In this document: positions 10,701-21,849 of the stretch, one piece after another
Layout: each line of letters starts with the position of its first letter
How positions within the stretch are numbered: position 1 is the first letter of the stretch
Source: Notospermus geniculatus
Taxonomy: Eukaryota > Nemertea > Pilidiophora > Heteronemertea > Lineidae
DNA length: 64,000 nt
Assembly: GCA_002633025.1 (NCBI GenBank)
Contig: NMRB01002319.1
Location: 1-64,000 of the forward strand
Direction: 5' to 3'
Notes under the pieces: model-generated
The model's database searches: none
What the model saw: the letters and a program-made list of their open reading frames with translations, nothing else
Told to the model about the DNA's origin: nothing
Position numbers and translations under genes: made by a program

Positions 10701-13679
10701 AATATGGAAGGGGAGCAGAATTATGAGAAAATCTGGGAGTTGGATGTCCAGGATGGAAACTCAGAAAATCGGGAGAGGACGAATTTGGATACTGAGCACG
10801 GAGAAAAAAAGGTGGCATCTCATGAAGAAAAAGTGAACAAAATCACAAATGGTGAACAAAGAGTGAACAAAGTCACAAATGGTGAACAAGATGTCGTTGA
10901 CTCTCATTCAAGTGTTGTTGAGGACAAGGGGACCTCAAATGTAGGAAATTGTGTCGCACCCCCAGTTGACTTTTCCGCCCTTCTAACAGTCCTGGACGCT
11001 GGTTCCACAGACTCCTGCTATGAGCTGGTTGACGTGGATTCCAATTCGCCTGAGTCGTCACCAGAAAAGGACCCAGAAGCCACTGCAGACCTTCAAGAAC
11101 CTGTGTACCAAAATATCGACGAATTAGATGAGAGTGTGTATGAAAATATCCAATTTCAACAGTCGCGGAATGATGAGGAAAAACTGGAACAGGATTTTGA
11201 TCAGCTTTTTTCTTTCCTGAATGAAGTTATTCAAGCCAAGGAGGAGGAGGAACAAGCAGGGAAAAAATCTGAGTCGGCACCAGAAACATCTACAGATTCG
11301 TCACCACAACAGTTGTCATCTGGTTCTCTGCGGGGGCTGGCGTCATCAAAGTCATCGCTGAGTCTGATTTCATCAACAACGTCTCGAAGTAATTTATCTG
11401 GGTCAACAGGAAGTGGAGTTTCCGGATCATCGAGTCAGATTTATGGGTCTTCAGGTGCAGAGGCGTCTATTTCATCATCCAGCGATATGTCATCACCGAA
11501 GGCGTTGTCATCGTCTGCGGGCCAGACGTCATCTTCCAGCCAAATTTCGTCCAAGTCTGCGGCGACGTCATCTCTAAGTAATGCCTCGTCAAAATCAGGT
11601 GGAAATGCTTCACAAAGTGTCATTCCTAATAAAATACGTGAATCTCAGTCGGACTCGAGCCCATCTGAGGGCACCAACAAACATTTTGTGTCTTGCCATG
11701 AAACATTCCCGAAGTCGTTCATTCGAACCGTTGTTGTAAAAAATGGCGATGGGCATACGGAGAGCGTGCAGGGTGATGTAATCGTCCATAGAACAGAGAG
11801 TGTGGAGGGTGATGTAATCGTCCATAGGACAGAGAGTGTGGAGGGTGATGTAAGCGTCCATAGGACAGACGCGCCAGTGTTGACAAAGTCAAGCTCAAGC
11901 CTTTCAACTGGAAGTTTTAAAACTTGTTCGTCTGGGGAAAGTTTTAAGGATGCAGTGAGCACACCCGAGTCATTTAAGGAAAGTCTTGGCGGAGAAACTC
12001 CGGAAAAGCCACCTAGTGGTTTGTTGGAAAGCACGATCGCAACGAAGAGTAACTTGCGGTCTTCTGTGCACTTGGAAATATCAGCAATCGCAGATTTTGA
12101 GTCCCCTTCTGAAGAAAATCAGACGGCTCCCTTTCAGAATGGAGTCGGTGAAAATGTCGACCAGAAGTCAGATATCAATGAGAATATCGTGCCACCTGAA
12201 ATCTGCGAATGTGAGTTTGCAGAATTTGATCGTTTTATGGATGAATTATGCCGGACCGATGATGACCCTGTGGTTGAGGAGAATTATGAGGAGCGTTGCA
12301 CAGGCGTCTGCGGCCGTTCGAGTCGGAGTACATTGACTGATTTGGTGAACTCGCCGTCCGTTTCTGATTGCTCCACTCAAACGGATAGTTTGTGGGGAAT
12401 GTCTGTTGATGTTGCCTGTCAAAATGGAAGTCTTCTGACCCCTTCCCAACAGGATGATGTTAATCGTACCGCCACAGAAAGGCATGACGTCACAAACCCT
12501 TCCAATCAACCTGGTCACACCTCTGAATTTCGAACACCAGAAACTGATTACATGAATTACCCAATGCGACGTGATGACGTCATCCATAAATCACATACTG
12601 ATGACGTCATGGCCTACCCTCGTCAAACTGACGACATCACCATTGCATATGATCTCCATGACGATATTTATGAAAATTACTATGTAAACATCGAGGAAGA
12701 CGTGGAAGATTTTTGCGCACGTCATAATTTACAGTTTACGCCAGAGGCAGCTGCAAGGGTGATGTGCAGAAATGGTGAAACACTTGATAATGATTATGAA
12801 AACATTTATCGCCGGGGAAATTCCCCGCAGCCCAATGATGCCGACGGTTCAGACAATTATTCCGACGAAGGGTACGAGTACGTGGCGCCACCGGGCACCA
12901 AAATTGTTTACGAGTCGTCAGATTTTCGACGTAGGACTGTCATTATTGACGACGATGACCCGTCCCGTTTAAGCGTTGCGGAAAAGCGACGATTTTTCAC
13001 GCCAGTAAAATCGTGTCAAAGGGGTCCAAGTGTTTCAACCCCTTTTTCACCACGTGTTCCTCGTTTGAGCTGGTCTAACAGGGTGACTGTTATTCAGCAT
13101 GATGATACAATTGAAACCACTAATATCCATCAATACAGTATCGAGGAACTGGATGAAATGACAGATGATTCTGAGGATGATGATGATGATGACGATGACG
13201 ACATTGATAGTTACAATGTCAATGACATCGATGACGACGATGATGATGATGATGATGATGATGTTAATAGTTACAATGTTAATGGTGATGTTGATGATGA
13301 TGATGAAAATGTTGACAATAGTGATGTTGATGATGATGATGATATCGATGATGTTGCTGATAGTGAGGATGACGCCAATGATGACGAATATGACGCAGAA
13401 CATGCCAACGGCAGTGAAAATGACTATGAACTCCGTGATATCAGTGCGATTACATGTACAGCTGAAAGACATGGACGTTCCTATTCATGCGATTGGGATA
13501 TAAACTCTCGTAATTTCGACCCTTATTCTGACCTTGATGGTTTTGATCCTTCCAGGCTCAGTCTTGCGGAAAAGATGAAAATCTTCTCAGAACGAAATCA
13601 GGAGAAGCCACCGCCGAAGCGAGACGCCCCCGTCACAAGACGGAAAACGAGAAGAACGCAGTCAAGATTTGCAACTCAG
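7773..13679 (+). CDS. svil: Supervillin homologue, alternative first coding exon A (1969 codons)
   Basis: This is a single uninterrupted open frame starting at an ATG in strong context (AAA ATG G), with an in-frame TGA at 7746. It ends at a CAG|GTAGGT donor in phase 0; reading on gives only Val-Gly-stop. Two C-terminal motifs match the supervillin N-terminal half: RLSVAEKRRFF near residue 1732 and RLSLAEKMKIF near 1928, followed by a basic stretch ending RFATQ, like the vertebrate SLAEK ... RYQTQ segment. The rest is low-complexity and probably disordered: an acidic N-terminus (residues 9-37), a Ser-rich tract (about 1178-1283), a 12-residue repeat (about 1328-1366), and an Asp-rich tract (about 1797-1887). 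YxN motifs lie near residues 917, 1112, 1123, 1633, 1637 and 1675. Vertebrate supervillins bind F-actin and myosin II through this half; a similar role here is inferred. The exon is far longer than the vertebrate counterpart. It joins E2 at 52908 to give TQ-PVTTEE. Confidence 0.88.
11754..11868 (+). repeat. 36-bp coding repeat in exon A
   Basis: Three in-frame units of 12 codons, consensus HRTESVEGDVIV, with few differences between copies, suggesting recent expansion. Confidence 0.85.
13162..13430 (+). repeat. GAT/GAC-rich coding tract (poly-Asp) in exon A
   Basis: Runs of Asp codons are interrupted by two copies of a SYNVN segment. It is the most acidic part of exon A, about 1800-1887 in residue number. 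Trinucleotide slippage is the likely origin. Confidence 0.9.
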
Positions 13680-13887
13680 GTAGGTTAAGTTTTACTCATT
13701 CAGTTCAAAAGGCAGTGTTATCGCCAGGCCTTTCAAACGGGTGGTACCACCCTGTTCAAAATTCAGAAGTCATTTACCACCCTGTTTATATTTTTACCAC
13801 CCTGTTTGAAAATGTAATTTGCAATGCATTTTCTATTACTCCACCCTGTTTGAATTTCACTCCCACCCGGTTTGAAAATCCAGGGCC

Positions 13888-14276
13888 TTAAAGCGAATGG
13901 CTCGCGGGGTTTGTTGTGGCGCCATGACAGTTGGTCATCGATATCAAGCACCATTTTGAGAAAAAGGCAAAAGAAGGATTTTAGTTTAATGGGAAATGCA
14001 TTAGACAGCCAAACTTCGGAGGCGCATTCTCCAAAATCTGCCGCTTCAAAATCAATGGGAATAGTACAAAATGTACATCTTGACCTACTGAATTTGAAAA
14101 CGTCATTAACCCATTTTAACAAATTTTTACTGGAACCTCGTCCCCAGTGTTTACATTCGCATATTTGCACAGGTGTTGCATATGGCTGGGGCACGGCTTT
14201 GCCTGGAGGCTAGATTCACTCTCTATGGAAGGTACCACCAAAAATGTAAACAAACCCCGCGAGCCATTCGCTTTAA
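13888..14276. mobile_element. TTAA-flanked MITE, family 'GGCTCGCGGGGTTTG', copy 1
   Basis: TTAA 13888-13891 and 14273-14276; ends AGCGAATGGCTCGCGGGG and the exact inverse CCCCGCGAGCCATTCGCT. It shares its interior (CATTAACCCATTTTAACAAA, GCACGGCTTTGCCTGGAGGC) with 61620-61984. It lies 208 bp after the exon A donor. Confidence 0.85.
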
Positions 14277-14623
14277 AATCATTGGAAAATGCCATTATCC
14301 TACCCTGTTTGAAAAAAAATTCTGGCCAGAACACTGTAAGGGGAATTATTCTTGATTGACTGCATATGTGCCAATTCTCATCCTTCCCATGAAATCAAAT
14401 TTCTGATAAATTTTGAGTTGGAATTGCAAGACAATTCTGCAAATTCCATGGCATCACATTCTTTACCTATGGCACTAATACAATGCCATTGTTTGCAGTC
14501 TGTTTATCAGAATAACACCCCTTTCCTATATCACCTGATAACTCCACTTTGCTTCGCCACATCTCGACGACAAACATCAAATTGACTGTCGTACAGTGAG
14601 CAACATCTTCAAGGTTCATGGGG

Positions 14624-14884
14624 CAGTGTTCTCCACACCAGTTAAAAAATTGGCAGCCTGCCCCTCTTAAAAATACCAACAGCAAAATCCGCCCCTCTTA
14701 AAAACGGCCCGTCCCTCTTAAAAATTCGTCCGCCCTAATATTTATGATTTAGATCGCTCAATTATGCATCTCAGATGCTCAGAAAACGCATCTCAGAGCA
14801 TCTAAAATCCAAATTTTGCCAGAAGGTGCCTTGGCACCATGCCCACTTCCGCCCCTCTTAGACCAAAACCTGTGGAGAAGACTG
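14624..14884. mobile_element. CAGTG-ended element with CCCCTCTTAAAA repeats, copy 1 (hAT-like)
   Basis: Ends CAGTGTTCTCCACACC and GTGGAGAAGACTG (inverted, imperfect). The interior has several CCCCTCTTAAAAA units, GCATCTCAGATGCTCAGAAA and CCGCCCCTCTTAGACC. CAGTG ends are typical of hAT-type elements; clear target duplications were not found. Confidence 0.6.
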
Positions 14885-15087
14885 ATGGGGGGTGGGGGGG
14901 TTAGGTTCATTGATGCCTACCAAAACGTTCTTTTGAGAAATTCTCAGCAATGGACATAGGCAAGATGACCTCTTGCTTTTTCGGTCGTTTATGATAATAC
15001 AAGCCTCAGTGCATCATTGAAATGAAAAGTGGCAGTTGTGAATTAATTAGTAAGATGTTGCCCATGTACACTTTGAACATTGGTTTA

Positions 15088-15232
15088 GCCTGGCTTTCCA
15101 TTGGAGCGTTTCCGTGAGCGGAAACACTCGAAAGCATTGTTTGTTTCCGTGCCATGACCAACGCTTCGGAAACAAACAATGAATGCTTTTGAGCGTTTCC
15201 GCGCACGGAAACGCTCCAATGGAAAGCCAGGC
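15088..15232. repeat. Near-perfect hairpin, 145 bp
   Basis: GCCTGGCTTTCCATTGGAGC at the left is matched exactly by its inverse at the right; arms about 63 bp with few mismatches, and CGGAAAC/GTTTCCG sub-palindromes. Probably a short foldback element. Confidence 0.75.
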
Positions 15233-15353
15233 CCTTACACATTTTTGCTGTGCATGAAATGGTCTTCACCATTGACTATGAATTCCCGATGTCCTCAGAC
15301 CACGAAAGCTTCTGATGGTGGTTAACTTGACAAGAAAGATGGTTAAACAGGTG

Positions 15354-15785
15354 GGGCCGTATTCAAAAAGGGTGATCATCGTGCGATTAAGACTTTAGAC
15401 GCGTGTAACTTCATTAAATGCACACACTTCCACCTTGCATTTGACGAACTAATACACGCGTCTAAGTCTTAACCCTTTCAGTGCCGAGCAATACCCGTGC
15501 CGAAAGTGCCGAAAACGTTAGAAAATTCCTCACATTTTACTCTCCTGACGAAAAATCACACCAGCGGTAGTTAAACCGCTGATTCACAGATGGCAGCACC
15601 GTCGCCGCTACGCATTTTCAATGTTAAAACCATCCACCGGCCACTGGTTGATTGGCACTTTGGGATTCTGTTGAAAATCTAGGTCACCGGTGACCGGTAT
15701 GCAGGCAACATTAGACAGGTTTAGGATCCACCGGTGGCTGGTATTCAGGCACTGAAAGGGTTAAACCCCGTTTTGCATACGGCCC
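15354..15785. mobile_element. Nested MITEs: outer foldback interrupted by a TTAA element
   Basis: The outer ends GGGCCGTATTCAAAAAGGG and CCCCGTTTTGCATACGGCCC pair, and inner arms TTAAGACTTTAGACGCGTGT / ACACGCGTCTAAGTCTTAA pair. A second element, 15469-15764, with TTAA flanks and ends CCCTTTCAGTGCC / GGCACTGAAAGGG interrupts the right part. CCCTTT ends after TTAA are classic piggyBac-like. Confidence 0.75.
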
Positions 15786-16536
15786 GTGGTTTATTAACGA
15801 GGTGGTTAAACAGGGCATGGAAATAGTTTATGGAATTGCTGTGTATCACTATCAGATCTTCTTCTGGGATATTTTACTTCATATTTTTCTAACTTTATGA
15901 TATTTTGCTTTATAAGAACAAAAAAGTTGGATGGCAGGTACATGTCTTTTTATCAGGAGACTGCACTCATTGAATGCTAAGATGATTCGAATGATAGAAG
16001 AATAAGATTTAAGACCGTTCGACACATTTTCAGAAAATTTCCATAGCAAGCACATGTATTTTCTTTTCATCACTAAGTTCACTTACATGTAGCATTCAAA
16101 AATCATTGAAACTGTCCTTAAAATGCACAACAGGTGAGCCACTTTTCCTTGTCTTGCTGCGAAATTTCCAATGAACAGTGGACTGAATTTTCCTTTACAT
16201 GTTGCTGTATCCAAGATGCTCTGGTTGCCATCTATTGAGAGGCGAGGAAGTGAATTTTGCTATCATCAGAACAGAACTGGCTTACATGTTTTGGTACCTA
16301 TCTCCACTAGTAGATGGCAGCACTAATGATATCTCTGTTTCATAGAGAGAAAACAGTTTTGCATGTTGTGTACCTATTAATAGGCCTATATTTACACAAA
16401 AAAAGCTCGAGGATTTACCTGTATTGTTAGAGCTATTTTCAGTTGCATGTATTCAGTTACAAATGCATGCACACATCTAAAACATAGTTTATGAAGGCAC
16501 TTTTTCATGGTCGACCTACTGTCATGCATTTTCCAG
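15786..16536. other. Intron stretch; no gene or clear repeat seen
   Basis: AT-rich intronic sequence between repeats; no conserved frame noticed. Confidence 0.4.
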
Positions 16537-16682
16537 GCACGGATCCACGATTTTGGAACAGAGGGGGCGCACTGTGCTAGAAACATTGAATTTCAATGAT
16601 TTGCTCCAAATTTAAGAATTTACGGTGAATTTTGCAGACTTGTTGCGCACCGGGTGGCCCCCTCCCCGGATCTGCGCGTGTT
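16537..16682. repeat. Dispersed 'GGGGGCGCACTGTGCTAG' repeat, copy 2
   Basis: AGAGGGGGCGCACTGTGCTA followed by AATTT-rich core and GGATCTGCGCGTG end, as at 3912-4088. Confidence 0.55.
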
Positions 16683-16810
16683 TTCCCCAATGCTGATTCT
16701 TCCCATACTTTCATTTCACCTCATTTGTGATGTTTTCTGGTCCTTTGATGCACAGAAGAAACATTTAGTGAAATTTAATCCATTAGCATTAACTTATTAG
16801 TAATACATCC

Positions 16811-17122
16811 CAGTGTTCTCTACACCATTAAAAAAAAGGGCGGCCCGCCCCTCTTAAAAATACCGACGGCAAAATCCGCCCCTCTTAAAAACGGCCCGCC
16901 CCTCTTAAAACTGTCCACCCTTATATTTATGATATAGATCGCTCAATTATATATGCATCTCAGATGCTCAGAAAACGCATCTCAGAGCACCTAAAATCCA
17001 AATTTCGCTGGGGAGGCCCCCAGCCCCCCCCCCACCAGAAGGCGCCTTTGGCTCCTCGCGCGGTGACGTTGGCACCAGGCCCATCGCCGCCCCTCTTAGA
17101 CCAAAACCCATGGAGCACACTG
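16811..17122. mobile_element. CAGTG-ended element, copy 2 (hAT-like)
   Basis: Same family as 14624-14884: CAGTGTTCTCTACACC start, repeated CCCCTCTTAAAA, CATGGAGCACACTG end. It retains a longer GC-rich 3' part (GGAGGCCCCCAGCCCCCCCC). Confidence 0.6.
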
Positions 17123-17520
17123 CATCCCTGTCAAATTTCCAACATATACCCATTTCAGACTGTGAAATATCTGAGAAAGTTTAGATCGTACCATTTAATT
17201 CACGTTGATGTTGTTTTCAAAACCACCTGTTGTAGCTCAATGGGGTCACATATCATTAACTCCACCGTGATATGAAGCATGCAGAAATTTAAGAAAAGGA
17301 TTGTGGCGAATTCTCTGCTGGGTTCTGTCCCAGATAATATAATGAAAATATCATTACTTTCTCGTGGGATCCATACAGAATTGCATTAAACGCACTGTAG
17401 CACATTTATTGTCACTTATTAAAAATAGATTATTGGGAGTGTACTTATTTGATGGAATGGCCTATACACCTGATTTATACTCTCAATGCTTATGGGCATA
17501 TTTTCCATTTTGCTAAGAAT

Positions 17521-18290
17521 GCCATGCTGAAAAATTGTTTGAGGTATCTTGAGACATGTTCCGCTGGCATGACACTTGTGGCCGCTTGGTCATGTAGTAA
17601 GTCACGTCAGTGGTTCGAATACTTCCTTATGTCAAAGTCGTGATTTTTCGCATCAGTAGCTTCATTCACGAAAGGGGAATAGATACACAGGTCTCGAATT
17701 CTTTTTTGTTATAGAATTTGTTAAACAAACTACAGTCACTTGCTGCAAGGAATTCTGTGGTATGATATTCTATTCCGAATTCCGTGGTGTTGTGGTGAGA
17801 AAAAGGCCCTTGTCATTTTGGAAGGAATTCGCTTATTTCTGTAACATTCAGTGGTATGGAAAAATTGAGTTGATACTCAGAAATTCAGTGTTGTATCGAA
17901 ATTCACATGCCGTGCTGAAAAATTGTTTGAGGTGTCTTAAGACATGTTTTGCTGGCATGACACACCGTGTGGTCATGTAGTCAGTCACGTCAGTGGTTCG
18001 AATACTTCCTCGTGTTGAGAGTCGTGATTTTTCGCATCAATAGCTTCATTCATGAGAGGGGAATATATACACAGGTCTCCAAGTCTTTCCTGTTATAGAA
18101 TTTGTTGAACAAACTGCCGTCACTTGCTGCAGGGAATTCATGGTATGGTATTCTATTCCGTATTCAGTGGTATTTTGGTTAGAAAACTTATCGTTTTGGA
18201 AGGAGTTCTCTGGACTTCTGTGGCATTCAGTGATATGGAAGAATTTAGCTGATACTGTCGGGAATTCAGTGATATATCTCAATTCACATT
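17521..18290 (+). repeat. Tandem duplication, two units of about 388 bp
   Basis: Unit 1 (17521-17908) and unit 2 (17909-about 18290) align throughout: GCTGAAAAATTGTTTGAGGT, CACGTCAGTGGTTCGAATAC, CGTGATTTTTCGCATCA, CACAGGTCTC and TCACTTGCTGCA in the same order. Both carry GTGGTTCGAATAC, which resembles a pol III B box, but no A box or tRNA fold was found. Confidence 0.8.
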
Positions 18291-18362
18291 TCAAGTTCAC
18301 GGTCGATTTTACAGATTTGTTGGCCAAAAGGGGGTGCGCCCTCCTCCCTTGGATCCGCGCTT
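18283..18362. repeat. Dispersed GGATCCGCGC repeat, partial copy 3
   Basis: Shares TTTACAGATTTGTTGGCCAA and GGATCCGCGC with the copy at 60968-61140. Confidence 0.5.
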
Positions 18363-18899
18363 GGGCATCACGGACTGGAATTGCCTGCACTCTGGTGCAA
18401 CTGCCCCTCAGGAGTTAGTTCAGATTATTCCCAGTCTGGACTTGTCCGAGGGGCGCAACTGTCAGTCTCCCATCAAGAAGTTCACATAGTGAAAGAATGC
18501 GAGTTTCGTTTGCGCGAACTTGGGGAAAATTTCTTTGCATTCAGTTGCTGACCCGATTGCCATGGTTTCACAGTTACCAGTGATTTAACCACATTGCCTC
18601 GGATGCCATTTCCTAATGTCGTCAGGCATGTCATTGTATTTTATGTAACATTTCTGAATGTCGTATTACTAAATCTACTAACTTCCTGACAAACTTAAGC
18701 AAAAAAAAGCAGGCATCTTGGGGAACTCGTCGTGACTGGTAAATGATCATGAATAATTCATGAGCAATCTCCTCTCGTATAGTTGTCTGATTCAGGAAGT
18801 AATCTTCTGCAAACACAGACATGAATATTTCCTGTATATGATCATTAATTTGGTAGAAATTGTAGCAAAAATATTTTTGATTATAGGAATGTCTGCATG

Positions 18900-19150
18900 T
18901 CGTGTCCCTAAAGTAAGCAATCCATCTTTAAATTTATGCTAGACTACATTGAATTTGCTCTGCAAGTTTCCACAGTATGCTCAGCATTTTAGAGTCAAAG
19001 AAACTCATACAGTGCAGTGGTTCATTACGGCATTGCCAAGTGCCCTGTGTGCCCAAGAGTTTGCAAAAGACTGTAGAAATGAGTCCGTATATAGCACCAA
19101 AGTAAGCAATCCATCTTTAAATTCGCGCTTTACTCCATTGCTGACGTAAG
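18900..19150 (+). repeat. Local duplication block
   Basis: AAAGTAAGCAATCCATCTTT occurs at about 18910 and 19100. The intervening GCAGTGGTTCATTACGGCAT ... TTGCCAAGTGCCCTG block recurs in altered form at about 19760-19855, so a unit of about 190 bp or more has been duplicated and partly lost. Confidence 0.55.
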
Positions 19151-19365
19151 TCTCCACACATAAGGCCCATTTACACAAATATGTAATTTTCACCATGCTT
19201 GGTCTGGACCAAGCACGGTTTGGTACAATTTTGCCAAATCTAACAAGTTGGGCCAGCTTTTTCCAGTACCAAATGAGAGTGTAAACAGGCCTGTCCAGTT
19301 TGAATTTCAAAGCGAGGTCGGTCCGAGTCGAGCTTGGAACGCTTCAACCGGGTTAGTGTGAGGGC

Positions 19366-19568
19366 TTAAAGGAGCACGGTATTGGATCTCAAATGTGTTA
19401 TTTGACTGCCGCCGTAGAGGGAGCCACCTAGCGGGAGCAAGGCGAACTACAAAAATGCATTACAAAATGTACATAGTAATCGGGTCAATTCGCCGACAAC
19501 GTAGTTAGTCCCTGGGTTGGAGAGTGGTGCCGGCTGTCGAGAAAAAGTGGCAATACCGTGGTCCTTAA
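19366..19568. mobile_element. TTAA-flanked MITE, family 'CACGGTAT', copy 2
   Basis: TTAA 19366-19369 and 19565-19568, ends AGGAGCACGGTATTG and CAATACCGTGGTCC. Interior shared with 6045-6234. Confidence 0.8.
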
Positions 19569-19608
19569 CTCAGCGTCTTAGAATCTTGGAAACTCATGTA
19601 TATTTTCA

Positions 19609-19741
19609 TTAAAGCGGACTATTCGTGCCGAGTCAAAGATTCCACAGCACCGCAATGCATTTACCAGTTGTTGTTACGAATAAAACGGGATGTTTTATTA
19701 TTTTTGGTTCACTTTGGACAGACGCGAGCAATCCGCTTTAA
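19609..19741. mobile_element. Short TTAA-flanked MITE, 133 bp
   Basis: TTAA 19609-19612 and 19738-19741 with ends AGCGGACTATTCG and GAGCAATCCGCT. Lies 40 bp after the preceding TTAA element. Confidence 0.65.
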
Positions 19742-20568
19742 GAGTGTGGTGTCTGTGTGCAGTGGTTAGAATCATTACAGTGTTGCCAAGTGCTCTGCGT
19801 GCACAAGACATTGAAGGAAGAGCCCATTAATGAGACTCTGTGTAGCACCTACAGTGAAAAATTCCTTAGAATCAATACCTCCGTCTACAGCGATAATGGT
19901 GACTCCAGTTGTTTTAAGCCTTAGGCATGCTGTTCAAATACTCCTTAGACTAATCAACTTCTGATTACCTTACAATATCAGCAGACATACATACCTGCAC
20001 TATAATTGTCTTAAGTACATGTATGTTCTTTGAAAAAATATACTTGTCTGTGTTTTGATTACCAACAAAGTTTGGAATATTAGGACTCGCCAGGTTATTT
20101 TCATAACCTGCCTGGGGGTGCATATCCGAGGAAGAGATCTAGAGCTGTCCTCGTATTTCTATAAGTCTTAGGTCTTGTGTACTTTTATTGACTGGATGTA
20201 CGGGTGATGTACAGTGCAGATTTGTCTGCAAAAAGCTGTGTTCAGATTGCTGTTGATATCAAGATATTGATTATTACTCTTTCCCTCTCTGGTATTCATA
20301 GTATTGGTTATTGTCATGATCGAAATTACTGCTAAATGAGTAAAGATTATTAATTATTTAGCCTGTAAGAGAATAATTTCCTCTTAGCTACGTCTGATGT
20401 CATGGATGTTGGGGTTTAACCATTTTGCTACCATGTAGGATCCATTATTGGTCCATGAAGTCATGCTGCCATGGCGTCACAAACAAAATGCACTAAGCCT
20501 CATACCAAAAATAGATAAGAGAAAATTTAAATAGATAATAGATAAGAGAAAAGATAAATTTGAGAAGA
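19742..20568. other. Intron stretch; no gene seen
   Basis: AT-rich; contains the degraded duplicate of the 18900-19150 block near 19760-19855 and nothing else recognised. Confidence 0.4.
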
Positions 20569-20613
20569 GTTTGTTTGTGTGTGTGTGTGGGTGTGTGTGT
20601 GGGTGTGTTTGTT
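20569..20613. repeat. GT-rich microsatellite
   Basis: TTTGTTTGTGTGTGTGTGTG followed by GGGTGTGTGTGTGGGTGTG. Confidence 0.85.
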
Positions 20614-20775
20614 CGTGATTCTCTCCAAGACTGATGAACAGATCGCCCCCATACTTGATATGCACATGCAGACAGACCTCGCATTAGTGTCCTTACGACG
20701 CCTGAATTTTGGTATGACTTAAGAGTTTTCGAAATATTAAGATATTAACAAAAATAACAATGTTGTTTAGGCCTT

Positions 20776-20970
20776 TTGACGTCATGACGTCACCGACATT
20801 TCCGCCACGTCATCCGTGACGTCAGCAACGTCATGTGATGAAATGATGTCATTTTGTCCCCAAGTGCTCCTCATGACATGACGCGTCAGACCTACTTGCC
20901 CCACTGAACGGGTATTGCCTAGTGTTCAAAAATGCACTACAGGTGACGTCTTGATGACGTCATAATGACC
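20776..20970. promoter_or_regulatory. Cluster of TGACGTCA palindromes
   Basis: Two back-to-back TGACGTCA octamers at about 20778-20793, another in CCGTGACGTCAGC near 20815, and GATGACGTCATAA near 20955, with several half-sites between. TGACGTCA is the CREB/ATF consensus. In an intron between exons A and B; function unknown. Confidence 0.4.
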
Positions 20971-21417
20971 CAATGTTTGGTACTGAAGGGGTGAAAATTG
21001 CAGTCACCCCATCTGTGCATCTTCATCAACGCCGACCCTTTCCAATTCTGCATCTGAATTAGTTTGTGATGAATTGTCCTCCGTGGATTACTCATCGTCA
21101 TGAACATATCCTAAATTGTTATTGATGGCACATGACTAATATCTTCCCAACTCTCATCACTAGCCACAGTCTATGATCTGCTGACCTCAGACTTTTTTGC
21201 CCCAACTGTTCTGAAATTCTAACAGATTCTGTAAAATCATCACTTTCGTTGAATGATCTACGCTATGAAATTGTATATTTCCTGGACAAGAAAGCGAACT
21301 TAGACCATGCTAAAACATATCTTACACAGTAGCAACAGTCAGTCAGCCGTACATATTGCCAAAAGATGGCAGCAAAGTGACAGCGAACCAATACAAAAAA
21401 GTTTTCTTGATTGGTGC

Positions 21418-21626
21418 TTAACCCTTTCATTACTGGCATGTATGGTCACCAGCTTACGGAGGCCCATATTTTCAAAACTGTTTTATTTATCCCTAAACTG
21501 TTTTAACAAAAATCTGTTCTAACTTTTAAACCTTCCATTATACAGGACCCGGTAATCGGGTCCCACGGAAATTTCGTGGGGGTTTGGATAACCCGGTGAC
21601 CGGGTCCCATGTAACGAAAGGGTTAA
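21418..21626. mobile_element. TTAA-flanked MITE with CCCTTTC ends
   Basis: TTAA 21418-21421 and 21623-21626; ends CCCTTTCATTAC and GTAACGAAAGGG. Interior has repeated ACCCGGTxACCGGGTCCCA palindromes. Confidence 0.7.
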
Positions 21627-21849
21627 TCAACCACGAATGGTCCGCTAGGCATTGAATTGGGCCGATTGGTGAACTGACTGACAGCTCCTCTTGGAGCATG
21701 CACTGGACTAGAATGAGGGACCGTGGAGTTACAGTCAACTCCCAGTCATCCTCCCACAGCAGGAGTTTTTACCTCGCTCCTCTTCATCCACTTGTGCGAG
21801 GCTATATGAAGAGGAGAGAGACCAAAGCCCTGCTTCTTTGGGAGGATGG

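Noticed and set aside
13047-13472. 141-codon minus-strand Ile-rich frame
   Set aside because: Complement of the poly-Asp tract of exon A.
13680-13686. Exon A ending at its own stop (Val-Gly-stop) as a complete gene
   Set aside because: The stop lies inside a consensus CAG|GTAGGT donor, and joining to E2 restores a conserved supervillin junction.
17585-17605. tRNA gene from GGTTCGAATAC
   Set aside because: No A box, acceptor stem or cloverleaf could be drawn around it.
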